A DNA stretch of 64,000 bases, from contig JAFYVN010000011.1 of NCBI GenBank assembly GCA_017549105.1, forward strand, positions 285,752 through 349,751. Direction: 5' to 3'. The DNA is from Clostridia bacterium (GTDB lineage: Bacteria > Bacillota > Clostridia > Oscillospirales > Acutalibacteraceae). The position numbers and the translations under genes were made by a program. The notes beneath the pieces are model-generated. The model searched no databases. It saw only the letters and a list, made by a program, of their open reading frames with translations, and was not told where the DNA came from. Of this stretch, positions 17,901 to 25,517 are shown one piece after another; position 1 is the stretch's first letter; the number at the start of each line of letters is the position of its first letter.

Positions 17901-18011
17901 ACTGCAACGGTTGAAGGCACGGATATTTCCGCAACCTGCAATGTAACCGTCAATTATGCCTGGTGGCAATGGATTATCAGAATTCTTCTTCTCGGATTTA
18001 TCTGGTATTAA
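14916..18011 (+). CDS. secreted BspA-type leucine-rich-repeat surface protein with Ig-like domain
   Basis: A 1031-residue exported protein, probably displayed on the cell surface and used in adhesion or binding. Residues 1-33 are a signal peptide. Residues about 85-770 hold many degenerate LRR_5/BspA repeats with the pattern I-x-x-x-A-F-x-x-C-x-x-L-x-x-I-x-I-P. Between them are recurrent inserts of the type NPYYCNDEYGVLYNKEKTLL. A beta-rich domain follows (about 800-930), then a BIG2-like Ig domain (about 940-1010). It ends WWQWIIRILLLGFIWY, a short aromatic hydrophobic tail rather than an LPxTG signal. It is monocistronic, with a promoter upstream and a strong terminator downstream. Confidence 0.88.
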   Translation: MKKNSLVVFAFIFVLMAVLCTAFLSKSSPKAEAVIINTTGEVYVPLTTCPSNYVKPFTDKLDLAEYTAVPDGGFVETVTNEDVSLIYDSSTKILKIEGKGIVPNGHEFKNVEKIIIGNGITEISEAAFFGCTSLKEVVMPESLKIIGESAFRNCIALYEISFPDSLETIGGSAFNGCLNLKKISLGSGIRNIGGQAFYDTNYYLNEDNWKDGELYLDGCLLDAKVINDGDYTIKDGTKVIGGYLFSGAWNIKSFSIPDSVVGISDGAFVNCKINPNDIPESVDSIGALSFATTPDLHKLNSEVEISENIKSISAGAFYNRDVTAFSVDKNNPYFLSDENGVLFTKDMKKLIAFPDGSTLTSYTVPFGVTEIEDFAFAFCNLKNISMPATVGKIGYGAFSRCSQLSELIIPDAVIELDYYTFYYSKIERIDSGDGITSFFGDYGSETKYIKIGKSVQYTGSGFSGVIEYEVDPENPYYCNDEYGVLYNKEKTLLVSFPSCNPVEHYVMPSTVEDVGRCTDPFSNLKTLTFSENIKPDSDYLFWEQILGYPRNTFSDIIAEKYIMPESNEYFCTDENGVIFNKDKTLLVGYPRMNKSASYSVPEGVEIIAGDAFKNCDNLTEIHIPESVKTIGEYAFRECENITSVTGCEGLERIDTGAFEDCHNLREITIPDKPMRLGWNVISTSTTVFFLDETFQMEYVNGFYLGNHLLRSEDSFGTGDISIREGTLDIGTEAICETARNLYIPKSVKIINTNAFYRVIGLQNIYYAGTPEEWKEIDIFYYKYDEYFQENDILDDVVIHYNSTGIPVLETRPETVTDKDTGVSIDFDAARYNGEVEFWVSPNIDDGSAFDLITTETDVEDFFLYDITMNLNGRNVQPAEPVTVRLPVPEGFNPSRSVIFHIDTVTCRVERMDARVEDGYLVFETDHFSYYAIVEEKADCTIEFNHADKTINYKQSDSVSATASEGKVVYSSSDPDIVTVDKNGNITAKKIGTAVITATVEGTDISATCNVTVNYAWWQWIIRILLLGFIWY

Positions 18012-18028
18012 TTTAATAACGAAATCAA

Positions 18029-18066
18029 AAAGACTGCACGGAATAATCCGTGCAGTCTTTGCTTTG
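18029..18066. terminator. strong terminator after the LRR gene, shared with the convergent transporter
   Basis: AAAGACTGCACGG (18029-18041) and its exact complement (18048-18060) enclose a six-base loop. The stem ends in A and T runs on both sides, so it can serve both convergent genes. Confidence 0.88.
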
Positions 18067-18079
18067 ATGGTGTTATATA

Positions 18080-19306
18080 TCACGGTTTTTTAACAGAAAA
18101 GTTGAGTCCGAGGGCGAGGACAGCAAGGATGAGAAGCATCATAAACGGTGCTGTGTAACCGCCGTACTGAGCAAGCAGGGTGTTCGCGAATTTTGCAATA
18201 AATGCGGCAACAATCAGGTTGAAATTGGTAAGACTGTAGTTGACCGAGAAATATTTCTGACCGTAAAAAGATGAGGTGAATGCCGAGGTCAGAGTGGGGC
18301 AGGAGCCGTAGGAAAGACCTGTCAGGCAAAGTCCGATAACGCAAATCGGCAGTGAACCGAGATGCACCGCAACAAGGGTTATGCCTGCGGCAACGATTGT
18401 AAGAATGTTTGCCGAAATCATTGTTGTGCGTCTGCCGAGTGCATCGTAAAGTGCGCCCGTAAGAATTCTGCCAAGTCCGTTGCATACGGAAAGAACACCG
18501 ACAAGTGTAACTGCAAGTGCCTCTGTTGCTTCAACCGAAATTGCAAGGTCTCTTGCAAAGCTGATTACCGAATTGCCGACGGCAGTGATGAATGCCATGC
18601 ACGCAAAAGCTCTCCAGAATGTGAAGCTTTTAAGCATTTCGGCTGTTGTAAAATCACGGCTCTCAAACGCTTCTTTTTTAACGTTTTTACCCGCTTTGGG
18701 TGAGGGGAGATTATCCTCTGCCGAAGGTTTGCGAAGAATAATTCCCGCAAGAATGAGAACTGCGGCAATCACTGCGCCGATGAGAATATAGGTTTTGCTT
18801 ACGCCGAAAGCGGGGTTTTCAAACAGAATGCTGATGGCATTGCCCATCAAAAGGGTGCTGATTCCGAATCCCATCATCAGACAGCCCGAGCAAAATCCTT
18901 TTCTGTCGGGGAACCAGGAGCAAACGGTCGAAACAACAACGTTGTATGAAATGCCGATACCCGTGCCCGCAAGAACAGCGTAGGTTATGTAGAGCAGCCA
19001 CGAAGCCGAATCGGCATTCAGCATACCCGTTGCAACAAAACCCGCACCTACAAGAAGTCCGGCAAGAATGAGAGTTATTTTTACTCCGATTTTTTTGCAT
19101 ATAAGACTGCCGAAGAATGCACCGAGGCAGAAGAAACACATTGTGAGTGTAAAGTTGAGCGAAAGAACGCTTTCACTGAAACCGAAATCCTCTTTGAACG
19201 GAACCTTAAGGATTGACCATGCGTAAAGCACACCCGAAAAAAGCATTGCAAAAACACCTGCGGCAAGGTAGAGCCAACGCTTTTTTAAACTGTTTTGAGA
19301 TGACAT
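18080..19306 (-). CDS. OFA-family MFS transporter (oxalate/formate antiporter-like)
   Basis: A 408-residue, 12-segment membrane transporter. The N-terminal pattern (WLYLAAGVFAMLFSGVLYAW and then WSILKVPFKEDFG), the GTGIGISYNVVVSTVCSWFPDRKG loop region and the second-half GRILTGALYDALGRR motif are typical of the OFA family, whose members move oxalate/formate, lactate or other monocarboxylates. The substrate here is unknown. GGGAGAGATTTT precedes the ATG. It stands alone between a promoter and a terminator. Confidence 0.83.
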   Translation of the reverse strand: MSSQNSLKKRWLYLAAGVFAMLFSGVLYAWSILKVPFKEDFGFSESVLSLNFTLTMCFFCLGAFFGSLICKKIGVKITLILAGLLVGAGFVATGMLNADSASWLLYITYAVLAGTGIGISYNVVVSTVCSWFPDRKGFCSGCLMMGFGISTLLMGNAISILFENPAFGVSKTYILIGAVIAAVLILAGIILRKPSAEDNLPSPKAGKNVKKEAFESRDFTTAEMLKSFTFWRAFACMAFITAVGNSVISFARDLAISVEATEALAVTLVGVLSVCNGLGRILTGALYDALGRRTTMISANILTIVAAGITLVAVHLGSLPICVIGLCLTGLSYGSCPTLTSAFTSSFYGQKYFSVNYSLTNFNLIVAAFIAKFANTLLAQYGGYTAPFMMLLILAVLALGLNFSVKKP

Positions 19307-19337
19307 AAAATCTCTCCCTTGATAAGAAATTTACTGC

Positions 19338-19366
19338 ATTATAGCACAACCGGACGGCAGTTTCAA
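19338..19366 (-). promoter_or_regulatory. OFA transporter promoter
   Basis: On the minus strand TTGAAA (19361-19366) and TATAAT (19338-19343) are 17 bases apart, and TGC directly precedes the -10 box (extended -10). Confidence 0.75.
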
Positions 19367-19396
19367 TAATTCAATAAGAATTTAAAAAATTATAGA

Positions 19397-19687
19397 GACG
19401 GCACGGATGCCGTCCCTTTTGGCTGTCGATAAAGTCGCTGAACCATAAACGAATGTAAAAAACGCAGCAGCTCCTTGCCTCCTTTGAAAAGGAGGTGGCA
19501 TTTTCGCAAGAAAATGACGGAGGATTGATAAAAATTCGTTTATTTGCCGTTTTTTCGCTTTTCGATGTATCTATATACACCTTCAAACGAAGAAAACGAC
19601 ATTCAGCTTCCTTTCTCAACAGCCACCATCTTGCCGAAAAACAAGTTTTTCGACAAGATGAGGGACGGCACGAATGCCGTCCCTTTT
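19397..19687. repeat. composite palindromic repeat region
   Basis: Two near-identical hairpins followed by CCCTTTT and a shared GRCTGT flank the interior in direct orientation. Inside is the core CCTCCGTCATTTT...GGCATTTT/CCTCC (19475-19524) also found at 22611-22664 and 62921-62973. Although the hairpins resemble terminators, their T-runs face a strand without a gene. A nested non-autonomous repeat fits better. Confidence 0.6.
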
Positions 19688-19692
19688 GACTG

Positions 19693-21060
19693 TTAATTCA
19701 GATTTTCTGCGAAATATTGCATAACCTTGTTGGACACCGTTGAGGCAACGCCAGAGCCGTAACCGCCGTGCTCGGCAATGCAGACAACTGCAAGCGGCAG
19801 GTCATCCCTCTGTGAATATCCCGCAAACCACGAATGGCTCTTTTCACCGTCAATCTGAGCCGTACCCGTTTTGCCGCACATTTCAAGACCCTTGAATTTC
19901 CAATCGCCGTATTTATCGGCAACGTTTGAGCGGAGAAGTTCGTGGAGTTTTGCCGCAGTTTCGGGTTTGATTGTAACAATGCTTTCAGACATTCTGCCCA
20001 TAACTTTTCCGATTGTGCCGAGCGAACGGATTCTGTCGGGGGCATAACCTGTGCCTCCGTTTGCGATTGCACCCATAATCGAGAGAAAATGAGCGGGGTT
20101 TACATAGGTTGTTGACTGACCGATACCCGCCCAGCCAAGTTCAGCTTTGCTGTCGGTTGCGGGTGAAAATCTGCTCTTTGTGAGGCGGATTTCCTTTGCG
20201 TAAAGCTGGGTATCAAATCCCATTGAATCCGCCGTAGCCTTGAGTTTTGCCGCACCGAGTTCAATTGAAATTTCCGCAAAAGCGCAGTTGCAGGATTCGT
20301 TCATTGCCTTCTGAAAATCAACTTTTCCGTGAACTCCGTTGCAGATAACCGAGCCGTCACCCGTTTCGTATTCGCCGTCGCATTCAAAAGTGCGTGAATA
20401 TATATCTGGGATATTTTCGATTGCGCAGGCAGCAGTGACGATTTTCATAATTGAGCCGGGCGTATAGATGCCCGAAACGACCTTGTCAAGCAGAATACCG
20501 TCATATTTCGGATTGGTGAGAAGGTCGTCGGGTCTGTTGTTTATGTCGTATGCAGGTTTTGAAACGCTGCAGAGAAGTTCGCCCGTTTTGTAGTTATAAA
20601 CGGCAACAGCGCCATCGTAATCGCCGAGAGCTTTATAGGCAATTTTATTTGCTTCGCTGTCGATATTGAGCTTGATATCCGTACCGATACCCGTCTGTTT
20701 GAGGTTATATATGCCTTCGATTCGGCTGTATCCCGAAAGAACATCACGGTAAAGATAGTGTGTGCCGGTTGAAATTCTGCCGGCTGTGTCGCCGACAACG
20801 TGAAGCACGGATTTGCGAAGGGTTGAATTGTCTGCAAAGACACGCTCATTATCCGAACTTTTTGCAAGCACAACACCGTTGCGGTCATAAATTGTGCCCG
20901 CATTAACTATCGTGCCGCCCGAATAAATGTGGCGGTTTGCCTTGTTGGATGCCCATTCCGCACCGTTCATCATAAGGTTCGCAACAAAGAATCCGACACC
21001 CGCAATGAATGCGAGAATGAGTGCGTAAACAACCGCCGCACGCCTTGAAGTTATTCTCAT
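19693..21060 (-). CDS. penicillin-binding protein, class B-type transpeptidase (PbpA/FtsI-like)
   Basis: A 455-residue membrane-anchored peptidoglycan transpeptidase. One N-terminal membrane segment (residues about 10-32) is followed by a short dimerisation-like region and the transpeptidase domain. Active-site motifs: SxxK in TPGSIMK, SxN in SCNCAF, KTGT in MCGKTGTAQ. SIMK replaces the more usual STFK but keeps the catalytic serine and lysine. It is shorter than FtsI or SpoVD and lacks PASTA domains, like PbpA. Its ATG overlaps the stop of the upstream SEDS gene by four bases (ATGA), so the two are translationally coupled as a glycosyltransferase-transpeptidase pair. Confidence 0.88.
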   Translation of the reverse strand: MRITSRRAAVVYALILAFIAGVGFFVANLMMNGAEWASNKANRHIYSGGTIVNAGTIYDRNGVVLAKSSDNERVFADNSTLRKSVLHVVGDTAGRISTGTHYLYRDVLSGYSRIEGIYNLKQTGIGTDIKLNIDSEANKIAYKALGDYDGAVAVYNYKTGELLCSVSKPAYDINNRPDDLLTNPKYDGILLDKVVSGIYTPGSIMKIVTAACAIENIPDIYSRTFECDGEYETGDGSVICNGVHGKVDFQKAMNESCNCAFAEISIELGAAKLKATADSMGFDTQLYAKEIRLTKSRFSPATDSKAELGWAGIGQSTTYVNPAHFLSIMGAIANGGTGYAPDRIRSLGTIGKVMGRMSESIVTIKPETAAKLHELLRSNVADKYGDWKFKGLEMCGKTGTAQIDGEKSHSWFAGYSQRDDLPLAVVCIAEHGGYGSGVASTVSNKVMQYFAENLN

Positions 21061-22358
21061 GCTGCGCCTCCCTTCTGCACTTGTTTGGGTGCAGCTTTTT
21101 TAGGAGTTTTTTTGACACTGATGTCGGGTTTGGGTGCTTCAAAAGGTGCGCCTGCGGCTCTGATATATGCCAGAAGTCCCCACGAACAGAGCATACTTGA
21201 ACCGCCTCGGCTGACAAAGGGGAGGGTAACGCCCGTCAGCGGAAGCAGATCCGTGATTCCGAAAACGTTGAGCGCAAGCTGGAAAAGAAGCATACCCGCC
21301 GCTGATACTGCCGCAATTGCATAGAAGGTTGATGCCGAAGATTTTGCACTGCGTACCGCAAAAAATGCGATTCCCGCAAAGCTCAGAAGCACTGCGAGAG
21401 CAACAATAAGTCCCAATTCTTCGCAGATAAGACCGAAAACAAGGTCGGTTGATGCCGCATAAACGTCACGCAGATAACCTTCACCGATGCCGAGACCGAA
21501 AAGACCGCCGCTTGCAGAGTAAATCAGCACTCTTGTCTGCTGATAACCCGAGGTGTCCATATAGTCCCAGACGTGGCGGTAAGCCGCAAAACGGTTGGCA
21601 ACATAGGGCTTGAAATAGATAATCATAACTGCGCCCATGAGAGCAACTGCGCAGATAAGCACGATTGTTCTGATGTTGCCCGAGCGCATAAATGCGATAA
21701 GTATAAATGTGAAAAAGAAGATGAGAGCGGTGCCGAAATCCTTCATAAGGAAGAGTGCGCCAACGCAGCCGAGCGAAAATATGACATATTTGGTAAGGCT
21801 GGTCATCGACAGAAGCTTGTCGAGCGATACCGCACCGACGAGGATAAACAGAATTTTAACGAGTTCAGACGGCTGAATCGAGAAAAAGCCGAGGTCAATC
21901 CAGTTGAGTGTGCCGTTGATGCTGCTTGCAAGCACGAGGTTGAGCGCAAGAATACCTACAGCACCGACAGCTGCGGGGTAACGCAGCATACACGCAAAGC
22001 GCACGTCTTTTATCAGCAGAAGCATTATCAGATAGACGGCAAGACCGAGGCCGATTGCAATGAGCTGCTTGATTGCGTAGGATTCGTTGAAGCTTGCGCA
22101 GACGGTGAGACCGATTCCCGAGAGGAAGAAGGCGATTGCTTCAAGCTCAAAGTAGTCGTTGTGGGTAATCAGAGTGCCGAAAAGCATATAAATCCATTCA
22201 GCGGCAATGTAGCCGAAGAAGATGTATACAAGGTTGATGCTCAGCTCTTCTTGCTGTACAAAAACGCAAGCGGCACAAAGCAGCTGGAATGCCGTCATAA
22301 GAATCATAACCGTCACTTGTTTGAAATGCGGCTGCTTGTTGGTTTTGGTTTCGGACAT
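21057..22358 (-). CDS. SEDS-family peptidoglycan glycosyltransferase (FtsW/RodA/SpoVE)
   Basis: A 433-residue polytopic membrane protein that polymerises lipid II. SEDS landmarks: NGTLNWIDLGFFSIQPSELVK (the W-x-x-hydrophobic-G-x-x-QPSE region), MKDFGTALIFFF, and the C-terminal TGVTLPFVSRGGSSMLCSW. About ten membrane segments are seen. The C-terminal tail is lysine-rich and cytoplasmic. Coupled four-base overlap with the downstream PBP indicates that the two act as a cognate pair in cell-wall elongation, division or sporulation. Which process cannot be told from sequence. Confidence 0.9.
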   Translation of the reverse strand: MSETKTNKQPHFKQVTVMILMTAFQLLCAACVFVQQEELSINLVYIFFGYIAAEWIYMLFGTLITHNDYFELEAIAFFLSGIGLTVCASFNESYAIKQLIAIGLGLAVYLIMLLLIKDVRFACMLRYPAAVGAVGILALNLVLASSINGTLNWIDLGFFSIQPSELVKILFILVGAVSLDKLLSMTSLTKYVIFSLGCVGALFLMKDFGTALIFFFTFILIAFMRSGNIRTIVLICAVALMGAVMIIYFKPYVANRFAAYRHVWDYMDTSGYQQTRVLIYSASGGLFGLGIGEGYLRDVYAASTDLVFGLICEELGLIVALAVLLSFAGIAFFAVRSAKSSASTFYAIAAVSAAGMLLFQLALNVFGITDLLPLTGVTLPFVSRGGSSMLCSWGLLAYIRAAGAPFEAPKPDISVKKTPKKAAPKQVQKGGAA

Positions 22359-22403
22359 AGTCTCACCCCCGTTTTTAATGCGTAATTCGTAGTTCCGAAT
22401 AAT

Positions 22404-22432
22404 ATTTTATCATATCTGTACAGTTTTTTCAA
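22404..22432 (-). promoter_or_regulatory. promoter of the SEDS-PBP operon
   Basis: On the minus strand TTGAAA (22427-22432) and TAAAAT (22404-22409) are 17 bases apart. Confidence 0.6.
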
Positions 22433-22540
22433 TTACATTCTATCAACCGAATTTTTTAAAACTGTTAACAATTATCAGCAAGTTTATTAAATTTAATGGT
22501 GTATACTTTTTGAGTACAAAGTGAAAAATTTCGGGTGGGT

Positions 22541-22677
22541 TTCACCAAAGTCCCCCTTGTCAAAGGGGAAAGCGAACGAAGTGAGCAAGGGGGATTCACT
22601 CAAGAAAGAATCCCTCCGTCTTTTTGTTTCGCAAAAATCCACCTCCCTTTAACAAGGGAGGCAAAGCGTTACAGACC
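22541..22677. repeat. palindromic intergenic element (core-type copy)
   Basis: Starts with CCCCCTTGTCAAAGGGG and ends with CCTCCCTTTAACAAGGGAGG, giving related inverted ends. It contains the module CCTCCGTC...GCAAAAATCCACCTCCC at 22611-22664 shared with 19475-19524 and 62921-62973. No open frame. Resembles the short non-coding mobile-like repeats common in gut Clostridia. Confidence 0.65.
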
Positions 22678-22842
22678 TTTCATTTTTCATTAAAAACGGG
22701 AGCTTCGCTCCGGATATAAAATAATTCCGAATTGCGAATTCCGCATTCCTAATTATTTCACCCCGCATATAATGTTATTGCATACCGATAATCCGTGTTT
22801 TTCCTCTATATATAGTATATATTTTTGATATATAAAAAAATA

Positions 22843-22871
22843 TTGCAAATGGGGAGAAAATAGTGTATAAT
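22843..22871 (+). promoter_or_regulatory. promoter of the cysteine desulfurase gene
   Basis: TTGCAA (22843-22848) and TATAAT (22866-22871) are 17 bases apart, 55 bases before the start codon. GGGGGTAGG near the start is the ribosome site. Confidence 0.75.
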
Positions 22872-22926
22872 GTCTTAAATATGATTATTAAAATGGGTAT
22901 AGTGCCGACAGGGGGTAGGAAGATTA

Positions 22927-24060
22927 ATGGAAGCCTATTTTGACAACAGCGCAACCACCGCTCCGTGCTGTGAAGCGGTTAAAGCGGTCAGCGATGCAAT
23001 GACAAATTGCTGGGGCAATCCGTCCTCTCTTCACCGCTCCGGCAATGCCGCAAAGGAACTGCTCGACAGTTCAAGAGAGTCAATCGCAAAGTGTCTTTCA
23101 GTTTCTCCCGAAGAGATTTTCTTCACCTCGGGCGGTACCGAAAGCAACAATCTTGCCGTTATGGGCGCGGCTTATCAGATGCGCCGTATGGGCAGAAGAA
23201 TTGTTTCAACGGCGGTTGAACATTCAAGTATTGACGAAACTCTCGACAAACTTGCCGAAGAAGGCTTTGAGGTCATAAAGCTCAAAGTTGATAACTACGG
23301 CAGAATCAACGAAAGAGAGCTTTATTCGGCAGTCAATTCAAACACGATTCTCATAACAATGATGCTCGTCAACAACGAAGTGGGCACAATAATGCCCGTT
23401 CAGGCGGCAAAAAGAGCCGCAATGGCAGCTCGTTCGCCCGCTCTTATCCATTGCGATGCGGTTCAGGCATTCGGAAAAATGCCCGTTAAACCCGTTTCGC
23501 TCGGTGTTGACCTTATGACGGTCAGCTCCCATAAAATCCACGGTCCCAAGGGCGTCGGTGCGCTTTACATCCGCAAGGGTGTAAAAATCAAGCCGAGAAC
23601 TTTCGGCGGCGAGCAGGAAAAGAAAATCCGTCCGGGTACGGAAGCGATGCCCGCAATCGCAGGTTTTGCGGCTGCTGCAAGAGCTTTGCCCGACCCTCAG
23701 CGTGAGCTTGAGCATATCAGAATGCTTCGTGACTATATGGTTGAAAAACTTACGGAGCTTGACGAAATCGTCATCAACTCACCGCCCGACGGTCTGCCGT
23801 ATGTAACAAATATTTCCGTTCTCGGAATAAAGTCAGAGCCGATGCTCAATTTCCTTTCGGAAAGAGGAATCTGCGTTTCAAGCGGTTCAGCGTGTTCAAA
23901 GGGTAAAAAGAGCCATGTTCTTATGCAGATGGGTCTTGACCGCAGAAGGCTCGACAGTCCGCTGAGAATCAGCTTTTCAAGATATACAACCATTCAGGAA
24001 GTCGATGCTCTTATTCAGGGAATTGCAGAAGGCAAAAAGGTGATAAGAGCGGTAAAATAA
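22927..24060 (+). CDS. cysteine desulfurase, NifS/IscS family
   Basis: A 377-residue PLP enzyme that takes sulfur from cysteine as an enzyme persulfide. Visible features: DNSATT at the N-terminus, GGTESNNLAV, VEHSS with the PLP-stacking histidine, SSHKIHGPKGVGALYIR with the PLP lysine (about residue 200), and the mobile loop SSGSACSKGKK with the active cysteine. It is followed by thiI, as in Bacillus, where a dedicated desulfurase (NifZ) supplies sulfur for tRNA 4-thiouridine. That is the likely role here. The two genes are separated by a palindromic repeat element. Confidence 0.92.
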   Translation: MEAYFDNSATTAPCCEAVKAVSDAMTNCWGNPSSLHRSGNAAKELLDSSRESIAKCLSVSPEEIFFTSGGTESNNLAVMGAAYQMRRMGRRIVSTAVEHSSIDETLDKLAEEGFEVIKLKVDNYGRINERELYSAVNSNTILITMMLVNNEVGTIMPVQAAKRAAMAARSPALIHCDAVQAFGKMPVKPVSLGVDLMTVSSHKIHGPKGVGALYIRKGVKIKPRTFGGEQEKKIRPGTEAMPAIAGFAAAARALPDPQRELEHIRMLRDYMVEKLTELDEIVINSPPDGLPYVTNISVLGIKSEPMLNFLSERGICVSSGSACSKGKKSHVLMQMGLDRRRLDSPLRISFSRYTTIQEVDALIQGIAEGKKVIRAVK

Positions 24061-24070
24061 ATTCACAAAT

Positions 24071-24189
24071 TGCCTTCCCCTTGAGGGGAAGGGGGACCGC
24101 TTGCGGTGGATGAGGTGAAAACGGGAATGATGATGTTTGTTGTCACCTCATCAGTCACTTCGTGACAGCTTCTCCTCAAGGAGAAGCCT
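24071..24189. repeat. palindromic element between the desulfurase and thiI
   Basis: A run of hairpins: CCTTCCCCTTGAGGGGAAGG, then ACCGCTTGCGGT, a long arm GATGAGGTG pairing with CACCTCATC, GTCACTTCGTGAC, and CTTCTCCTCAAGGAGAAG at the end. The whole 119 bases fold into a large structure. No open frame. It sits inside what would otherwise be a compact two-gene operon. Confidence 0.75.
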
Positions 24190-24221
24190 AATCAAGCACA
24201 AATATAATTGGAGCAGTGAAT

Positions 24222-25397
24222 ATGAAAGAAGTTATTCTTATAAAAAACGGAGAGCTTGCTCTTAAGGGTCTCAACAGAAGAACCTTTGAGGATATGCTCG
24301 TTAAAAATATGCGCCGCAGACTTGAATCCGCGGGCAAGTTCAATTTTACAATTGCTCAGTCAACAATCGTTGCCGAGCCTGTGGATGAATTTGCGGATTT
24401 TGACGAAGCGGTCAGCAGAATCGAAAAAGTTTTTGGTATTGCGGGATTTTCAAGAGCTGCTGCAGTTGAGAAGGATATGGAAACAATTCTGAGAAGTGCC
24501 GAAGAATACCTGGCTCCCCAGCTTCTCGGAATCAGAACTTTCAAGGTTGAGGCAAAGCGTTCCGATAAGAAATTCCCTCTCACTTCTCCCGAAATCTGCA
24601 GGGAGACTGGCGGATATCTTCTGCGCAAATTTCCGCATCTGACGGTTGATGTTCATAATCCCGACCTTGTTGTTACGGTTGAGGTCAGAGATAATTACGC
24701 ATATATCCACGGCACCCAGATCAAGGGTGCGGGCGGTATGCCCACAGGTTCCGCGGGCAGAGCGGCTATTCTTATTTCTGGCGGTATTGACAGCCCCGTT
24801 GCCGCATATATGATGGCAAAGAGAGGTCTTGAGCTTATCGCAATCCACTTTGCATCACCTCCGTATACAAGCGAAAGAGCCGAGCAGAAGGTTCATTCGC
24901 TCCTCAAGCAGGTCAGCAAGTATTCGGGCAGAATAACACTTTATGTTGTTCCGTTCACCGAAACTCAGGAGAGCATCAAGGATAACTGCCCCGAGGATAT
25001 CTTCACGGTTGTTATGCGCCGTATGATGATGAGAGTTTCGCAGATAATTGCGCAGAGAGAGCACGCAGGTGCGCTCATCACGGGCGAAAGCGTCGGTCAG
25101 GTTGCGAGCCAGACAATGCCTGCAATCGCCTGCACGGATGCGGTATGCGAAATGCCCGTATTCCGTCCGCTTATCGGTATGGACAAGGATGAGGTTGTTG
25201 CGATTTCAAGAAAAATCGACACCTTTGATATTTCAATTCTTCCCTACGAGGATTGCTGTACGGTATTCACTCCGAAGCATCCCAAGACCAAACCCACAAT
25301 CGATTACGTTGAGAAGTGCGAAGAAGCGCTCGAAGTTGAAAGACTCGTAAACGAAGCGGTTGATGGAACAAGATTTATTCATATTAATGCTTATTAA
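24222..25397 (+). CDS. thiI: tRNA 4-thiouridine synthase ThiI
   Basis: Makes 4-thiouridine at position 8 of tRNA (and can help thiazole synthesis) using ATP and persulfide sulfur. Residues about 1-165 contain the ferredoxin-like and THUMP domains. The PP-loop ATPase signature ISGGIDSPVAAYMMAKRG starts near residue 183. At 391 residues it lacks the C-terminal rhodanese domain of enteric ThiI, as usual in Firmicutes, which explains the adjacent dedicated desulfurase. The ATG at 24222 is eight bases after GGAG; the GTG six bases upstream is too close. Confidence 0.92.
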   Translation: MKEVILIKNGELALKGLNRRTFEDMLVKNMRRRLESAGKFNFTIAQSTIVAEPVDEFADFDEAVSRIEKVFGIAGFSRAAAVEKDMETILRSAEEYLAPQLLGIRTFKVEAKRSDKKFPLTSPEICRETGGYLLRKFPHLTVDVHNPDLVVTVEVRDNYAYIHGTQIKGAGGMPTGSAGRAAILISGGIDSPVAAYMMAKRGLELIAIHFASPPYTSERAEQKVHSLLKQVSKYSGRITLYVVPFTETQESIKDNCPEDIFTVVMRRMMMRVSQIIAQREHAGALITGESVGQVASQTMPAIACTDAVCEMPVFRPLIGMDKDEVVAISRKIDTFDISILPYEDCCTVFTPKHPKTKPTIDYVEKCEEALEVERLVNEAVDGTRFIHINAY

Positions 25398-25496
25398 TGA
25401 AGAATTAAAAATGAATAATGAATAATTTCGGGCGGGTTTCACCCGCACCCATTATATAATCGGAGCGAAGCGACCCTTAATTTTTCATTCTTCATT
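25396..25496. repeat. 101-base MITE-like element with terminal inverted repeats
   Basis: The 20-base left end (AATGAAGAATTAAAAATGAA) and the inverted right end agree at 18 of 20 positions. The interior has the hairpin GGGCGGGTTTCACCCGC and no open frame. It overlaps the thiI stop codon by two bases. A 29-base stretch (25403-25431) recurs exactly at 48567-48595. Confidence 0.7.
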
Positions 25497-25517
25497 GTGA
25501 CTGAAAGGAGCTACGGT

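Larger units (their letters stand above)
19307..19692. other. 386-base gap filled with palindromic repeats
   Basis: No gene is seen. Besides the transporter promoter, the gap holds two copies of a hairpin of the form GACGGCA-N4-TGCCGTC (19397-19420 and 19662-19687) in direct orientation, a 50-base core shared with two other gaps (19475-19524, inverted), and a long hairpin with arms around CATCTTG and CAAGATG (19627-19660). Confidence 0.7.
22359..22926. other. 568-base gap with two promoters and palindromic repeats
   Basis: No gene is seen between the divergent SEDS and cysteine desulfurase genes. From left to right the gap holds the SEDS promoter (22404-22432), a repeat element (22541-22677), an inverted fragment around GGAGCTTCGCTCC near 22700, and the desulfurase promoter (22843-22871). 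Confidence 0.7.

Noticed and set aside
19662-19687. Terminator for the SEDS-PBP operon
   Set aside because: The hairpin's T-run faces the plus strand, while the operon is transcribed leftward; a twin copy at 19397-19420 points to a repeat instead.
21573-22385. 270-codon open frame on the plus strand opposite the SEDS gene
   Set aside because: It lies entirely antisense to a clear FtsW/RodA family gene, has a skewed Cys/His/Lys-rich composition and no ribosome site or family resemblance.
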